Of a stretch of 64,000 nt of DNA, positions 44,413 through 54,900 are shown piece by piece. Below the pieces are notes generated by a model, which made no database searches, was not told where the DNA came from, and saw nothing but the letters and a program-made list of their open reading frames with translations. The stretch comes from Phycisphaerae bacterium (lineage in GTDB: Bacteria; Planctomycetota; Phycisphaerae; SM23-33), in the NCBI GenBank assembly GCA_016782885.1, contig JADHXQ010000008.1, positions 1 through 64,000 of the forward strand, written 5' to 3'. Numbering within the stretch: the first letter of the stretch is position 1; each line of letters begins with the position of its first letter. Both the position numbers and the translations under genes were made by a program.

Positions 44413-46413
44413 ATGAACAAGTCATTACTCACGGCGCTTATTGGATCGTTATTCCTGGCGTTTACTTTGGCGGGATGCGGTGGGGAATCCGACACGCCGC
44501 CCGACAAACCGGACAACACGCAGAAGGGTGCGGCGGACGTCAAGCCCGCTGCGATACTGGCCCAGATACCGGCGGGGGCAAGCTACGTCATGACCGCAAG
44601 CGTCGACAAGACCATCGGCTCGGCGGAGATGTTCCTGATCGACATCGGCGTGGGACAGATGATGGGCATCGGCGTAAGCCGCCCCGGCGACGGACGCGGG
44701 CCCCGAAGCGAACTGCTGGACATGATCAAGAAGCAACTCAAGCTCGGCGAAGGTTTCGACTCCAAGGGCGGTGCGGCATTCGTCGTCCTCGACCCGAAGA
44801 CTGTGGGACTTGATCTGGTCAAACTCATGGACCTGAGCCAAACCAAGAGCGCCGAACCCGCCGGCCCGCCCCCCGCGTCGAACCCCGAGGACATGATCGC
44901 CATAATCGCCCCCGGCAGGGTCGAGACGCTCTTTGCGGATGCCAAACCGACCAAAGAAGGCGACCTGACCGTCCTGAAACCGAACCGTAAAAAAATATAC
45001 GCCGCCCAGAAGGGCACGTACGCGGTAATCAGCCCCAGCAGCGCCGCCGTCAAGGCGATCGTTGCGGCCGGGACCGGGAAAAACGCCGCGTCGGAACTCT
45101 CCAAAGACGAACTGGTGATGATCAACAGCAGCGATATCGCGATGCACGTTAACGTCGCGCCGTATCGACCGGTGGTCAAAAAACTGCTGGACGGGTTCAA
45201 AGAGCAACTCAAGACGCAGTTCGATCCGGCCACCGCGATGGGGTTCAATGTCTACCTGATGATGGGCGAAGCCCTGGTCGATCAGCTCGACGCGACTACT
45301 CTCGGCGTGAAAATGGGGCAAAACGGGCTTAATATCGACTCGATCTGCACCGCCAAATCCGGCAGCACGATGGCCAAAGTATTCGCCGCTGAATCCGACT
45401 CCGCCGGTGGCACCAAGCTGTTCGATTCGATTCCGTCGCTGCCATACGTCTTGGCGATGGGCATTGACGGGTGGATGGACAACGCTGCGATGCAGGCGGC
45501 GTCGATGGATTTCTCGAAGGCGTTCATGGGCGCGGGCTCGCCGTTCAAGCTGGACGAGAAAGACCTCGCCGCGATGGAGGCCATGCAGGCGAAAGTCGCC
45601 GACCAGATCACCAGCGCGCAGATGTCGATCGGCGCCGCTCCGGCGGGTAAGGGCATGGTGTCGCTGGCGTACGTAATCCACTGCAAGGATTCAGCCAAAT
45701 ACCGCGCAATCTTCCCCGAGAGCATCACCCTGACCAACAAGATGATGTCCGCAGCCCAAACGCAACCCAACGCCCCGAAGATATCTATGACCTACGCCAA
45801 GGACGCCGAGAAAGTCGGCGACCTGTCGGTCGACGCGCTCACCATCTCGCTAACCGGCATGCCTGGCGCGAAACCCGATGAACTGTCGGGTATCTTCAAA
45901 ATGATCTTCGGTGAAGAGACTATCCGAATGCTGGTCGCCACGCCCGACGCCAAAACACTGGTGATGACGCTGGGCGGAACGACCGAAACCCTCAAGGAAA
46001 CGCTCAAGGTCGCCGCCGGCAAGGGTCCGATCCCCGCAATGCCCGGAACCGTCCAGGCGATGCGGAACCTGCCGAAGAACTCCTCGATCGTAATGCTGTT
46101 TAACACCGCCAACCTGATGGACGTGATACGTACTGGCATGAAGAAAGCCGGCGCCACGCCCGAAGATATCGAAATAATACCGACTCTCAAATGCAAGACC
46201 CCCATCGCATTCGGAGCGAAGGCTAAAGGGGCGGCTCTGCATACAGGCTTCTTCGCGGCCAAAGCGATGATCGCCGAAGCCGTCCAGGCCGGGATGAAAG
46301 CGTACGCCAGCGCCAGGCAGGGCGCCATGGAAAACAGGCAGCGGGCCCTCGAAAGACAGCGCGAAATCGAGAGGCAGATGAAAGAGGCCGAAGGCGCCAA
46401 GAGCAAACCTTAA
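44413..46413 (+). CDS. Large hypothetical lipoprotein
   Basis: ATG 44413 follows AAGGAG by 7 nt; the track start at 44143 lies inside the previous gene. The protein has 666 aa. The lipobox is TLAGC with Cys22, then an acidic/Pro-rich linker. The mature protein has repeated alpha/beta stretches (ILAQIPAGASYVMTASVD, MRNLPKNSSIVMLFNTANL) and a charged C-terminal helix (RQRALERQREIERQMKEAE). The ILAQIPAGA and LPKNSS blocks look like an internal duplication of one fold. It resembles conserved planctomycete lipoproteins of unknown role. It is convergent with aroF, 14 nt away. Confidence 0.75.
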   Translation: MNKSLLTALIGSLFLAFTLAGCGGESDTPPDKPDNTQKGAADVKPAAILAQIPAGASYVMTASVDKTIGSAEMFLIDIGVGQMMGIGVSRPGDGRGPRSELLDMIKKQLKLGEGFDSKGGAAFVVLDPKTVGLDLVKLMDLSQTKSAEPAGPPPASNPEDMIAIIAPGRVETLFADAKPTKEGDLTVLKPNRKKIYAAQKGTYAVISPSSAAVKAIVAAGTGKNAASELSKDELVMINSSDIAMHVNVAPYRPVVKKLLDGFKEQLKTQFDPATAMGFNVYLMMGEALVDQLDATTLGVKMGQNGLNIDSICTAKSGSTMAKVFAAESDSAGGTKLFDSIPSLPYVLAMGIDGWMDNAAMQAASMDFSKAFMGAGSPFKLDEKDLAAMEAMQAKVADQITSAQMSIGAAPAGKGMVSLAYVIHCKDSAKYRAIFPESITLTNKMMSAAQTQPNAPKISMTYAKDAEKVGDLSVDALTISLTGMPGAKPDELSGIFKMIFGEETIRMLVATPDAKTLVMTLGGTTETLKETLKVAAGKGPIPAMPGTVQAMRNLPKNSSIVMLFNTANLMDVIRTGMKKAGATPEDIEIIPTLKCKTPIAFGAKAKGAALHTGFFAAKAMIAEAVQAGMKAYASARQGAMENRQRALERQREIERQMKEAEGAKSKP

Positions 46414-46427
46414 GGGGTCTGCTACCG

Positions 46428-47447
46428 CTAGAGTTCCCTGCCGATGGCCTGGGCGATGCGTTTCAGAGAACCTGTCAGCTTCGACAGGACCGCCGGGGTG
46501 AGGCATTGCGCTCCGTCGGACAGAGCGTGCTCGGGATCGGCGTGACATTCGATTATCAGGGCGTCGGCGCCGGCGGCGATCGCGGCGCGGCACATCGCGG
46601 GGACCAGGTGGGCGTGACCGGTGCCGTGGGACGGGTCGACAACCACCGGGAGGTGGCTTCGCTCGTTGAGTTCGGGCACTGCGGCCAGCGCAAGGGTGTT
46701 GCGGACGTATTTTTCGTAGGTGCGAATTCCCCGCTCGCACAGGATAACCTGCTCGTTGCCCGCGTTGATGATGTATTCGGCGGCGAGTAGAAACTCCTCC
46801 AACTGGGCCGATAGTCCGCGTTTCAGCAGAACCGGTTTTCCGACCTTGCCAACGGCCTCTAGCAGCGGGTAGTGCTGCATGTTACGAGCGCCTATTTGCA
46901 GCACATCAGCATGCTCAGCCACCACGTCAACGGTCTCCACGCCGACGACTTCCGTGACGATCGCCAGACCGGTGTTTCGCCCGGCTTCGGCGAGAATCTC
47001 GAGCCCCTCTTCCTGCATTCCCTGGAAGCTGTAAGGCGATGTTCTGGGCTTGTACGCCCCGCCGCGGAGGCCTATGGCGCCGGCGTCTTTTACGGCGTCG
47101 GCGATACGGAGGAGCTGGTCTCGGCTTTCCACGGCGCAAGGTCCGGCGATCAGGCCTACCTTGTTACCCCCCACCGGGAACTTCTCGGGACCGATCTCGA
47201 TAGTCGTGCGAGTCTGCTTGACCTCGGTTGAGGCCATTTTGTACGGTGCGAGGATCGGCACGACGCGTTCAACCATCGGCGCGGTTTCGATCGCGCCCTT
47301 GTCGACGGCGCGCTTGTCGCCGATGCACGCGATGACCGTGCGGTCAGTACCGTATATGGGATGGTCCTTCAGACCGAATTCGCGCACCAGGTCGATAACG
47401 TGCTGTATCTGTTCATCGCTGGCGCCGGGTTTCATTACTATGACCAT
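46428..47447 (-). CDS. aroF: 3-deoxy-7-phosphoheptulonate (DAHP) synthase
   Basis: This 339-aa enzyme joins phosphoenolpyruvate and erythrose 4-phosphate in the first step of the shikimate pathway. Residues 1-~75 form the ferredoxin-like (ACT-like) regulatory domain of the Thermotoga/Bacillus-type enzymes ([17 protein letters not shown]). The barrel follows with [40 protein letters not shown] and [11 protein letters not shown], which supply PEP, metal and phosphate ligands. Length is normal for this type, and the N-terminal domain implies feedback control by an aromatic amino acid. GAGGTG precedes the ATG. It lies 118 nt downstream of serS on the same strand. Confidence 0.93.
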   Translation of the reverse strand: MVIVMKPGASDEQIQHVIDLVREFGLKDHPIYGTDRTVIACIGDKRAVDKGAIETAPMVERVVPILAPYKMASTEVKQTRTTIEIGPEKFPVGGNKVGLIAGPCAVESRDQLLRIADAVKDAGAIGLRGGAYKPRTSPYSFQGMQEEGLEILAEAGRNTGLAIVTEVVGVETVDVVAEHADVLQIGARNMQHYPLLEAVGKVGKPVLLKRGLSAQLEEFLLAAEYIINAGNEQVILCERGIRTYEKYVRNTLALAAVPELNERSHLPVVVDPSHGTGHAHLVPAMCRAAIAAGADALIIECHADPEHALSDGAQCLTPAVLSKLTGSLKRIAQAIGREL

Positions 47448-47565
47448 TGTGTTCGCACCTCAAGTGAGTTCGTTGACTTTGTTCATTTCGGCAAAAAGGG
47501 AGTGTCTCTACAGGAACTCGGCGCCAGGACCATACCGCCGAATCGCCGTTTGCGCGCCCGGGGAA

Positions 47566-48840
47566 CTATTGCCTGGCCTGGATCTTCTCCAGACCGCCCA
47601 TGTAGGGCCTCAGCGCCTCCGGAATGTTTATCGAACCGTCGGCGTTCTGGTTGAGTTCGAGCAGCGGGATCATGACGCGCGGGGATGCGATTACCGTGTT
47701 GTTGAGCGTGTGGCAGAATTGCACCTTGCCCTCTTCGTCACGGTAACGGATGTTCAGGCGGCGGGCCTGGAACTCGTGGAACCGGCTGGCTGAATGCGTC
47801 TCGCCGTAGCTGTCGCGGCTTGGCATCCACGTCTCGATGTCGAATTTCTGAACCTGCCCCTGCCCGAGGTCTCCGGTGCAGACGTTGACCACGCGATAGG
47901 GCAACTCCAGGGCCCGCATCACGTCCTCGGCGTTGGCGAGTATTTCCTGGTGATACTCGATCGACTGCTGCCGGTCGTTTGGGGCGATGATTACCTGCTC
48001 GACCTTGTCGAACGTGTGAATCCGGTACAGGCCCCGCGTGTCTTTGCCCGCCGCCCCCGCCTCTCGGCGGAAACACGTGCTGACCGCGATGTACTTCCTG
48101 GGCAGATCGACCGCATCGAGTATCTCGCCGCTGTGATACGCCGTCAGCGGAACTTCCGCCGTTCCCACCAGGCTCTTGGCGTCGCGCTCTGCGAGATACG
48201 CCTGGTCCCTGCCGAGGGGAAAATACCCCGTACCGTACATAACCTCCTCGTTGACCAGAACCGGAACGGTCATCAGTTGGTATCCCCTGGCGATCATCTG
48301 ATCGATAGCCAGCCTCAACACCGCCTGGTGCATCAGCGCACCGGCGCCCTTGAGGATGAAGTTTCGCGTGCCGGCGAGTTTCACGCCGCGAGGAATGTCG
48401 ATTATGTCCAGCTCTTCACCGAGTTGAACGTGGTCTTTGGGCTCGAAGTCAAACGAACGTATCTCGCCAACCTTGCGAATCTCGACGTTTTCGGTATCGT
48501 CCATACCTGTGGGCACGTCGTCGGCCGCCGGTTGGGCAACCAGCAGCATCAGCTCGTTGAGCCTGGGCTCGATCTGCTCGATCTGCTCATCGAGTTCGGC
48601 GATGGTCGTCTTGAGAGATTTGACGGACATTATAGCATCGACCTTGTCCTGCCCGGTCAACTCGGCAATCTGCTTTCCGGCTGCGTTCTGTTCGGTCCGT
48701 GCGTCCTGAAGTTGCTGGTTAAGACTCAGCAGTTCGCTGTCGGCCTGCAGGAGCGCGGGAATGTCGGCGGAGATGTTCTTGTCCCGGGCGGCCTTTATGT
48801 ACTTGTCCGGGTCGGCGCGAATGAGTTTTATATCTATCAT
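47566..48840 (-). CDS. serS: Seryl-tRNA synthetase
   Basis: This 424-aa class II synthetase charges tRNA-Ser. The N-terminal antiparallel coiled coil (LNQQLQDARTEQNAAGKQI, ~30-100) binds the long variable arm. The catalytic core has motif 2 (CFRREAGAAGKDTRGLYRIHTFDKVE) and motif 3 near the end (CHTLNNTVIASPRVMIPLLE), plus the serine-binding TAEVPL block. Length and order are standard. A candidate promoter lies about 50 nt upstream. It may be co-transcribed with aroF. Confidence 0.96.
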   Translation of the reverse strand: MIDIKLIRADPDKYIKAARDKNISADIPALLQADSELLSLNQQLQDARTEQNAAGKQIAELTGQDKVDAIMSVKSLKTTIAELDEQIEQIEPRLNELMLLVAQPAADDVPTGMDDTENVEIRKVGEIRSFDFEPKDHVQLGEELDIIDIPRGVKLAGTRNFILKGAGALMHQAVLRLAIDQMIARGYQLMTVPVLVNEEVMYGTGYFPLGRDQAYLAERDAKSLVGTAEVPLTAYHSGEILDAVDLPRKYIAVSTCFRREAGAAGKDTRGLYRIHTFDKVEQVIIAPNDRQQSIEYHQEILANAEDVMRALELPYRVVNVCTGDLGQGQVQKFDIETWMPSRDSYGETHSASRFHEFQARRLNIRYRDEEGKVQFCHTLNNTVIASPRVMIPLLELNQNADGSINIPEALRPYMGGLEKIQARQ

Positions 48841-48889
48841 TGCAAGTTCCGATAGTTAAGACGAAATCGATAGCGTAGCCGAAACCAAG

Positions 48890-48918
48890 AGGATACAAAA
48901 AGACTTGGCCGTTGCCAA
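48890..48918 (-). promoter_or_regulatory. Candidate serS promoter
   Basis: On the minus strand TTGGCA (48913-48918), 17 nt and TATCCT (48890-48895) lie about 50 nt upstream of the serS start. Confidence 0.45.
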
Positions 48919-48942
48919 TTACCAACTTACAAGTCTTTAATC

Positions 48943-48971
48943 TTGACAGCGACCGGTCTGTCGGCGACATT
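48943..48971 (+). promoter_or_regulatory. Weak promoter candidate for the membrane-protein pair
   Basis: TTGACA (48943-48948), 17 nt and GACATT (48966-48971), 26 nt before the ATG at 48998. The -35 is perfect and the -10 poor. Confidence 0.3.
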
Positions 48972-48997
48972 GCACCTACTTATTGCATAGCGATCCA

Positions 48998-49714
48998 ATG
49001 AACTCCAAAGACAACAGACCGTTTAACAAGTTCATCAGGGCAATCCTGGGGCTCCTGCTGGCGTGGATAGTACCCGGCGCGGGGCACGCCTTTGTCGGGC
49101 GCCCGGGGCGTGGAATCATCATATTTATCGTCATCGGCGCCACATTCTGGTCCGGAATAGCCATCGGCGGTGTAATGACCGTAGACCACCAGGGACAAAA
49201 ATGGTGGTTCGCCGCAGAAATGCTTACCGGCATCCACGGTCTGATCGGATGGCAGAGAGAAAGCAAGAAACTGCAAACGCTCAAGCACGAGATTCAGGTG
49301 GGCATGGCGGTGGAAAGGAACCAGCGCGAAATAAGAATCAGGGAAAAGCAGGACGAACATGCCAAATGCGAAAAAGAAATCGCCGAACTCGATCGCAGGA
49401 TCAGGGCTGCAACGACAGGCGAGGAAAGAAAAGCACTGGAAAAAAGCCGTAAAGACAGCATCGACGCAATGAACGAGATCCGAGAAGCCTTGATCGGACA
49501 GCACTCACAACTGAACTCTCTTCACAGTGCTCATATCGAGAAAGTACTTGCCGAGAAAAAACTTGCGCTTGTTGCGCCAACGGCGACTGTGGCGCGAGTC
49601 TACGCGGGCGTCGCCGGACTGCTGAACCTCATGTGCATATTTGATGTGGTCATGCTCGCACTGATCGGGACCGTCGCGACCACTCCACCGTCAAACACAA
49701 AAGAGGACCGGTAA
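48998..49714 (+). CDS. DUF6677-like membrane protein with central coiled coil
   Basis: ATG 48998 is preferred to the track's TTG 48983; 238 aa. Two N-terminal hydrophobic segments (AILGLLLAWIVPGAGHAFVG and IIIFIVIGATFWSGIAIGG) carry the PGAGHAFVGRPGRG motif. I associate that motif with planctomycete DUF6677 proteins (TM2-like). A charged helix of ~90 residues follows (IREKQDEHAKCEKEIAEL), predicted coiled coil. A last hydrophobic segment (VYAGVAGLLNLMCIFDVVML) re-enters the membrane. The family name is from memory. Its stop overlaps the next start (TAATG), so the two are translationally coupled. Confidence 0.7.
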   Translation: MNSKDNRPFNKFIRAILGLLLAWIVPGAGHAFVGRPGRGIIIFIVIGATFWSGIAIGGVMTVDHQGQKWWFAAEMLTGIHGLIGWQRESKKLQTLKHEIQVGMAVERNQREIRIREKQDEHAKCEKEIAELDRRIRAATTGEERKALEKSRKDSIDAMNEIREALIGQHSQLNSLHSAHIEKVLAEKKLALVAPTATVARVYAGVAGLLNLMCIFDVVMLALIGTVATTPPSNTKEDR

Positions 49715-49935
49715 TGATTGGTCAACTCTTCGTCAATCCTCAAATACTATCGTTCGACACGATCCCGTGGCTACTTCTACCGTTATGTGCTTCAGTAGCA
49801 GTGATTTACAAGACCATTCGAGTCCGCAGTCTCCGCCAGTTGCCCGCTCAGGCGGGCATACTGATTCTCTTTATGCTTGGTGGGCTTTTCGCGCTGGGCG
49901 CCGGACTGTGGGCAACCCATGAATACTGGCCATAA
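49714..49935 (+). CDS. Small two-helix membrane protein
   Basis: This 73-aa protein shares one base with the upstream stop (TAATG), which argues that it is a real coupled gene. It has two hydrophobic segments (PWLLLPLCASVAVIY and ILILFMLGGLFALGAGLW) flanking a basic loop (KTIRVRSLRQ). No family is recognised. It probably functions with the coiled-coil membrane protein before it. Confidence 0.65.
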   Translation: MIGQLFVNPQILSFDTIPWLLLPLCASVAVIYKTIRVRSLRQLPAQAGILILFMLGGLFALGAGLWATHEYWP

Positions 49936-50100
49936 ACCCCAACATAACCACTTCTGATTTAAGCGCTTACACATCACCCACAAAAAGATGTTTTCGGACT
50001 GTTTTTTTACCCTGCGCAGAGGAATTGTCGCATATAATTGAAGTAGACATGAGGGCCTTGCCTGTGTGCGTTTCCGATGCACCCCGGCCGGGAGGATTAT

Positions 50101-50769
50101 ATGGGTTACGAACGTATATTGCTGGATATGGAGATCCAGAAAGATTTCTTTTGCCGCTCGGGGAGGTTCTACAGTAAGACCAACTCCCAGGTGCTCAAAC
50201 ACGTCAAGGAATTGCTCAAATGGGCAAAGATCCAAAGCGTCCCGGTGATCAGCACGCTGCTCCGCGCGTCTCGCACTCCACCGAGCCATGAACACCCGCC
50301 CTACTGCATCGAGGGCACCGAAGGTGAATTAAGGGTCCCGCGAACAGTCCTGCCAAATCACGTCGCCTTCGGCACCAGAATGACTACCGACCTGCCGGAG
50401 TGTATTCTCGACCACTACCAGCAAGTCATCTTCGAGAAACGGAGCCTCGACATCCTGAGCAATCTTCGCGTCGAGCGACTCCTGACCCAGTTAAGCAAAA
50501 ACACAACGTTCATACTCTGCGGGGCGGGTATCGCCGGAGGAATTGGTCAGGCGGCAATCACACTGCGAAGCCGGAAATTCGGCGTGATCCTCGCCGCCGA
50601 CGCCGCCGCCGACCTCGGCGACCCCGGCACAGAGATGGCAAAGCGGAGAATGGCCGCCAAAGGGGTGATCTTCTGCCCAACGGCCGCCATTGTCGCCCCA
50701 CCGGTCACCCCGAAGCGTAAAGGTTGTTTCCGCACCTCTCGCCGAACCACAACAGCACGCCGAAGATGA
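50101..50769 (+). CDS. Isochorismatase-fold protein lacking the catalytic cysteine
   Basis: ATG 50101 follows GGAGG by 5 nt and is preferred to 50077; 222 aa. The fold is that of cysteine hydrolases: LLDMEIQKDFF with the first catalytic Asp, VIFEKRS with the Lys and LILCGAG-type strand. At the cysteine position the usual GVSTDGCVLATA pattern reads GAGIAGGIGQAA, so the nucleophile is Gly. The C-terminus is a basic tail (KRKGCFRTSRRTTTARRR). It is either inactive or has another role. A TATAAT lies at 50033-50038. The PrmC gene follows 65 nt later. Confidence 0.75.
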   Translation: MGYERILLDMEIQKDFFCRSGRFYSKTNSQVLKHVKELLKWAKIQSVPVISTLLRASRTPPSHEHPPYCIEGTEGELRVPRTVLPNHVAFGTRMTTDLPECILDHYQQVIFEKRSLDILSNLRVERLLTQLSKNTTFILCGAGIAGGIGQAAITLRSRKFGVILAADAAADLGDPGTEMAKRRMAAKGVIFCPTAAIVAPPVTPKRKGCFRTSRRTTTARRR

Positions 50770-50834
50770 TTGTATTTAACGCTTGGTGGAGACTTCCTCT
50801 TGCCACTAACTCCCTATTGTGATACCTCCATGGT

Positions 50835-51719
50835 ATGAGCAATGAATCTACCGGCCCCTGGACGGTGCTTAAACTGCTGGACTGGACCAAAAAGTACTTC
50901 GCCGAGGCGGGCGTCGACGAGCCCCGCTTGTGTGCCGAAGTACTGCTCGCACACGTCCTGGGATGCCGGAGGATCGAACTCTACACGCGGTTTGACTACA
51001 CGCCCGACCCGGAGCAGTTGGCAGCCTACAGGCAGCTCGTCAAGCGGGCGGCCGATCACGAGCCAACGGCATACCTGGTCGGTTCGCGGGAATTCTACTC
51101 GCTGAAGTTCAAGGTGACTCCCGACGTGCTGATACCACGCCCCGAGACCGAACAACTCGTCGCCGAAGCCGAAGCACACCTCAAGACGCTGAAGCGCCCG
51201 GGTCTGATGTGGGACATCTGCACCGGCAGCGGGTGCGTGGCGATAGCAACAGCGGTCCAAGTAGACGATCTCCACGTCCTGGCCACCGATATATGCCCCC
51301 GGGCGGTCGCACTGGCCCAAGCCAACGCCGAGGCACATAACGTGGCCTCGCGCCTCCGCTGCGGCGCGAGCGACCTGGCCGAGCTCCCCGACAATTGCAG
51401 CGACTTGACCGATCGGAAGTTCGATGTGATAACCGCCAATCCGCCCTACGTAGCCGACGGAGACACTGTGGGCGAATCAGTCGAACACGAACCCCGCGCC
51501 GCGCTTTACGCCGGCGCCGACGGTCTGGACTGCATCAGAAAACTCCTGCCGCAAGTCCCGCCGCTCCTGCAGGGCGGCGGTATCTTCGTCATGGAATTCG
51601 GCCTGGGGCAGCAAGACGCAATCGCCGCCCTCATCGCGGAAATCGACCAGTTTGACCAGCCGCGAATCCTCAAAGACCACCATGGAATCCAGCGAACCGC
51701 AGTCGCGGCGCACCGCTGA
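50835..51719 (+). CDS. prmC: Peptide chain release factor N5-glutamine methyltransferase
   Basis: This 294-aa enzyme methylates the Gln of the GGQ motif in release factors RF1 and RF2, using S-adenosylmethionine. The N-terminal helical domain (LLDWTKKYFAEAGVDEPRLCAEVLLAHVLG) recognises the release factor. The Rossmann domain has YLVGSREFYSLKFKV, VLIPRPETE, DICTGSGCVAIA (SAM loop) and the catalytic ITANPPYV. Length and order are normal. No prfA is adjacent, though prfA-prmC is the common arrangement. Confidence 0.93.
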   Translation: MSNESTGPWTVLKLLDWTKKYFAEAGVDEPRLCAEVLLAHVLGCRRIELYTRFDYTPDPEQLAAYRQLVKRAADHEPTAYLVGSREFYSLKFKVTPDVLIPRPETEQLVAEAEAHLKTLKRPGLMWDICTGSGCVAIATAVQVDDLHVLATDICPRAVALAQANAEAHNVASRLRCGASDLAELPDNCSDLTDRKFDVITANPPYVADGDTVGESVEHEPRAALYAGADGLDCIRKLLPQVPPLLQGGGIFVMEFGLGQQDAIAALIAEIDQFDQPRILKDHHGIQRTAVAAHR

Positions 51720-51928
51720 CCGCCATCGAGCCAATTGCCAATCCGCCGCTACCAGGCCTATGTGGCCAGGCCACTTACATGCGATTTCCCGGCTAAGGAT
51801 ACGGATGCTCGTTGACAATCGATAGCTCAGATCGTATGACTGTGAATAATGGTTGTTCCGGGGCGCCTGTTATGCAGAAATACAGGCAGGATATCCCCAA
51901 GTTGGCAGTAGGGAGAGACTGACACATT

Positions 51929-54900
51929 ATGGACTTCTTAAAACACTTCACAGAGAAACTCAAGGAGGCCTTTGACGCGTTCAGGAAAGATCCGATCCAA
52001 TCTTTTCGCGTCAAGCTGCGGCGAGTCCGGGCGGAACAGATTCGTAACCTCCTATCCGATCCGGACGCCATGGACCTGGCTGTCTTCAACCGGGATATCT
52101 GGCCGGCCGAAAGCGAAACGTTGCACAGGACAGAATCTGTCACGGGTCTGAGTTTCAAAGACACACTTGCTCCCGACCGTGCAGCCCAGTTGGAACAGTG
52201 GTTGGATGCCGGCGAACTCGAATTCCATGGGAACTATGTCTGGGGTTCAGGGGCAAGTGTGTTCGGAGCAAAGTCGAAAGACACAGAGGAAGAGAAAACG
52301 AATCTCATCCGGCAAGCCGTGCGTGTACTGAACGATTCGACGCTCACACCGAGCCAAAAAGTAGAGGGGATTCTCAAAATCCCTGGCTTTGGTCCGAATA
52401 TAGGCACCGGTCTGGTTATGCTGTTCCATCCCGATGAGTTCGCCATATACAATAAGCAGTCGAAGGGCGCACTGAGTCTTCTCGGCCACAGGACTGAACC
52501 GCTAGGTGAGTTTCAGAAGTCCGTTCGCAGCCTCCGGGACAGACTGGGGGCGACGGACTACTTGGAGTTGGACTGGTTCTTGTACCTAGTCAACCAGGAG
52601 CAGATCAAGATTGGCCGTCCCCCAAAGTTCTGGTGGGTCAACCAGGGGCAACGGTATGAGATTGAGCGAAATGAAGGCTCGATCTCAGCACCAACCCAGG
52701 CAAAGGACGGCAAGGTTCTCTACCACTGGGAGAATGTCTCCCGCATCTGCAAGGGAGATATCGTTCTTAGCTACTTCAATCGCAGAGTTGTCGCCGTATC
52801 CAAGGCGGTATCGCAACCGACGATAGAACGGCCTGCGGCCGGCGACAGCAGAGATGCCAGGAAACTGCATCGAGTAGGATTAAGCTTCCGCGATGTTTCT
52901 GATCCCGTTGCATTGGATATGATTCCCAAGGAACTGCGTATTGCCGAGGGCGGTCCCTTTAACAAGAACGGCGGCGTCAAACAGGGGTACTTGTTTGAAC
53001 TCTCGAACGAATTCATCAAAGCATTGGCCGAGGCCGCTCCGGATCTCTACGCTCTGGTCAGATCCGTGCTGCAGGGCGATCATCCGAATAGCACTACCAA
53101 CAAGATCCTCAGCACGTTTCTAACCCTTCTGGCCTCCGCCAAGGGCCTTGACGATCAGCAAGCAGCCGCGAATTGGCTTATGCAGCACGAGTGGGGAGAA
53201 ATCCTGGTTTCGAGAATGGATTTCTATACGGGGTTGGGCGCCATACTCCGCAAAGATCCGGGGGATGTCAAAGGTTTTACCGATTGCCTGGCGGGCGACA
53301 ATAGCACAGTCCTCAGCGGTAGCGTCATACTTCGAATTTGCATCAGGAGTTTCCTGGAGAATCCCCAGGCCCCCGGAATGCTTCGGGACTTCCTGGGGGA
53401 TTGTTCCTCCCCGCCGACCGCGGAGGACGTGACGCAGTTCATCGACCGACTCGTGGAGTGCGCGTTCAAGAAAAAGGACGGTGGGGCGGTCACCGCAGAT
53501 GCGGCTCTGTTCTGCAGCGCCATCCTCTCCGCGGTGTTCCCGAAGCATTTCGTCGATTACCGGCAAGGACGCTGGAAGGACTTTGCGGAAATGCTCGAAC
53601 TGGGAGCATTCCCGAAGGCGAGTCCATACGGAGAGCAGTTGATCTGGGCTGGAAAAGCCGCCGGCAACCTGACCGCCACTGAAACGTTCAAGATGTACTT
53701 CACCGACGTCGAGCCGTATTGGATAGCAGCAGGTCTGGCTTACCTGTTAACTAAAGACGAGGAGCTCAAGGCTATGGTTCAACAAGCACGTAACGGTGAT
53801 CCCAAACCACCGCAGCTTCCCAAAGTTGCCAAGAACCTGATTCTCTACGGGCCACCTGGAACGGGCAAGACGTATATCTCGATCCAGAAAGCAGTTGAAA
53901 TATGCGACGGGACAGCTCCGAACGACAGGAAGGCCCTGGTCCAACGCTTCGGCAAACTGCAGGATGACGGCCGAATCGCTTTTGTGACATTCCACCAATC
54001 CTATGGCTACGAGGAATTCGTCGAGGGAATACAACCCGTGCTCTCAGAGGATGCGGGGGCTGACCTGGGATCTACTCAAGCAGGCGTGGTATATGAGTGT
54101 CGAGATGGTGTATTCAAGAGGATATGCTCCCTGGCCAAGGGCATTGTCTCAACAGCCAAAGGGGGTTCTGATCTCGACATCGAGGGTGTCCGAGTATGGA
54201 AAATGTCGTTGGGCAATACTCGTGACCCGAGCCAGGCATACATCTACGACGATTGCATCGAGAATAGCTACATCCTGTTGGGATATGGAGATGGTCTGGA
54301 CTTCACAGGGTGCGATGACCGTGAAGCGGTAAAGGCCAAACTGCGGTCCGAATCTCCGGATATCAAGAACACTGACTACAACATCACTTCCGTAAATGCC
54401 TTCAAGAACGAAATGGCCGTGGGCGACCTCGTCATCGTCTCGGATGGCAACGCCAAATTCCGCGCCATCGGTCGTGTCACGGGGGAATATGAATTCTATA
54501 GATCAGAAGAATACGGTCAGAAGAGAGCTGTCGAGTGGCTTCTGGTATGCGATGAGAGCCTGCCGAGAGAGAAAATCATAACCAAAGCGTTCTCCCAGAT
54601 GACGCTGTACGAACCCCGTCCGAGTGCATTGAAGATGGATGCCTTGAGGGAATTGCTTTCTGGGCAGGAGCAGGCATCTCCGGCCAATCACGTCCTGATC
54701 GTCGACGAGATCAATCGCGGAAACATATCCAAGATACTGGGCGAACTGATCACACTGCTTGAACCTGACAAGCGACTCGGCGGAGAAAATGAACTCAAAG
54801 TGACTTTGCCGTACTCGCGCGACGTATTCGGCGTTCCGTCCAATCTCTACATCATAGGGACAATGAACACGGCCGACCGTTCGATTGCATTCATGGATAC

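Noticed and set aside
48983-48997. TTG start at 48983 for the membrane protein
   Set aside because: ATG at 48998 is a better start and the extra five residues are not typical.
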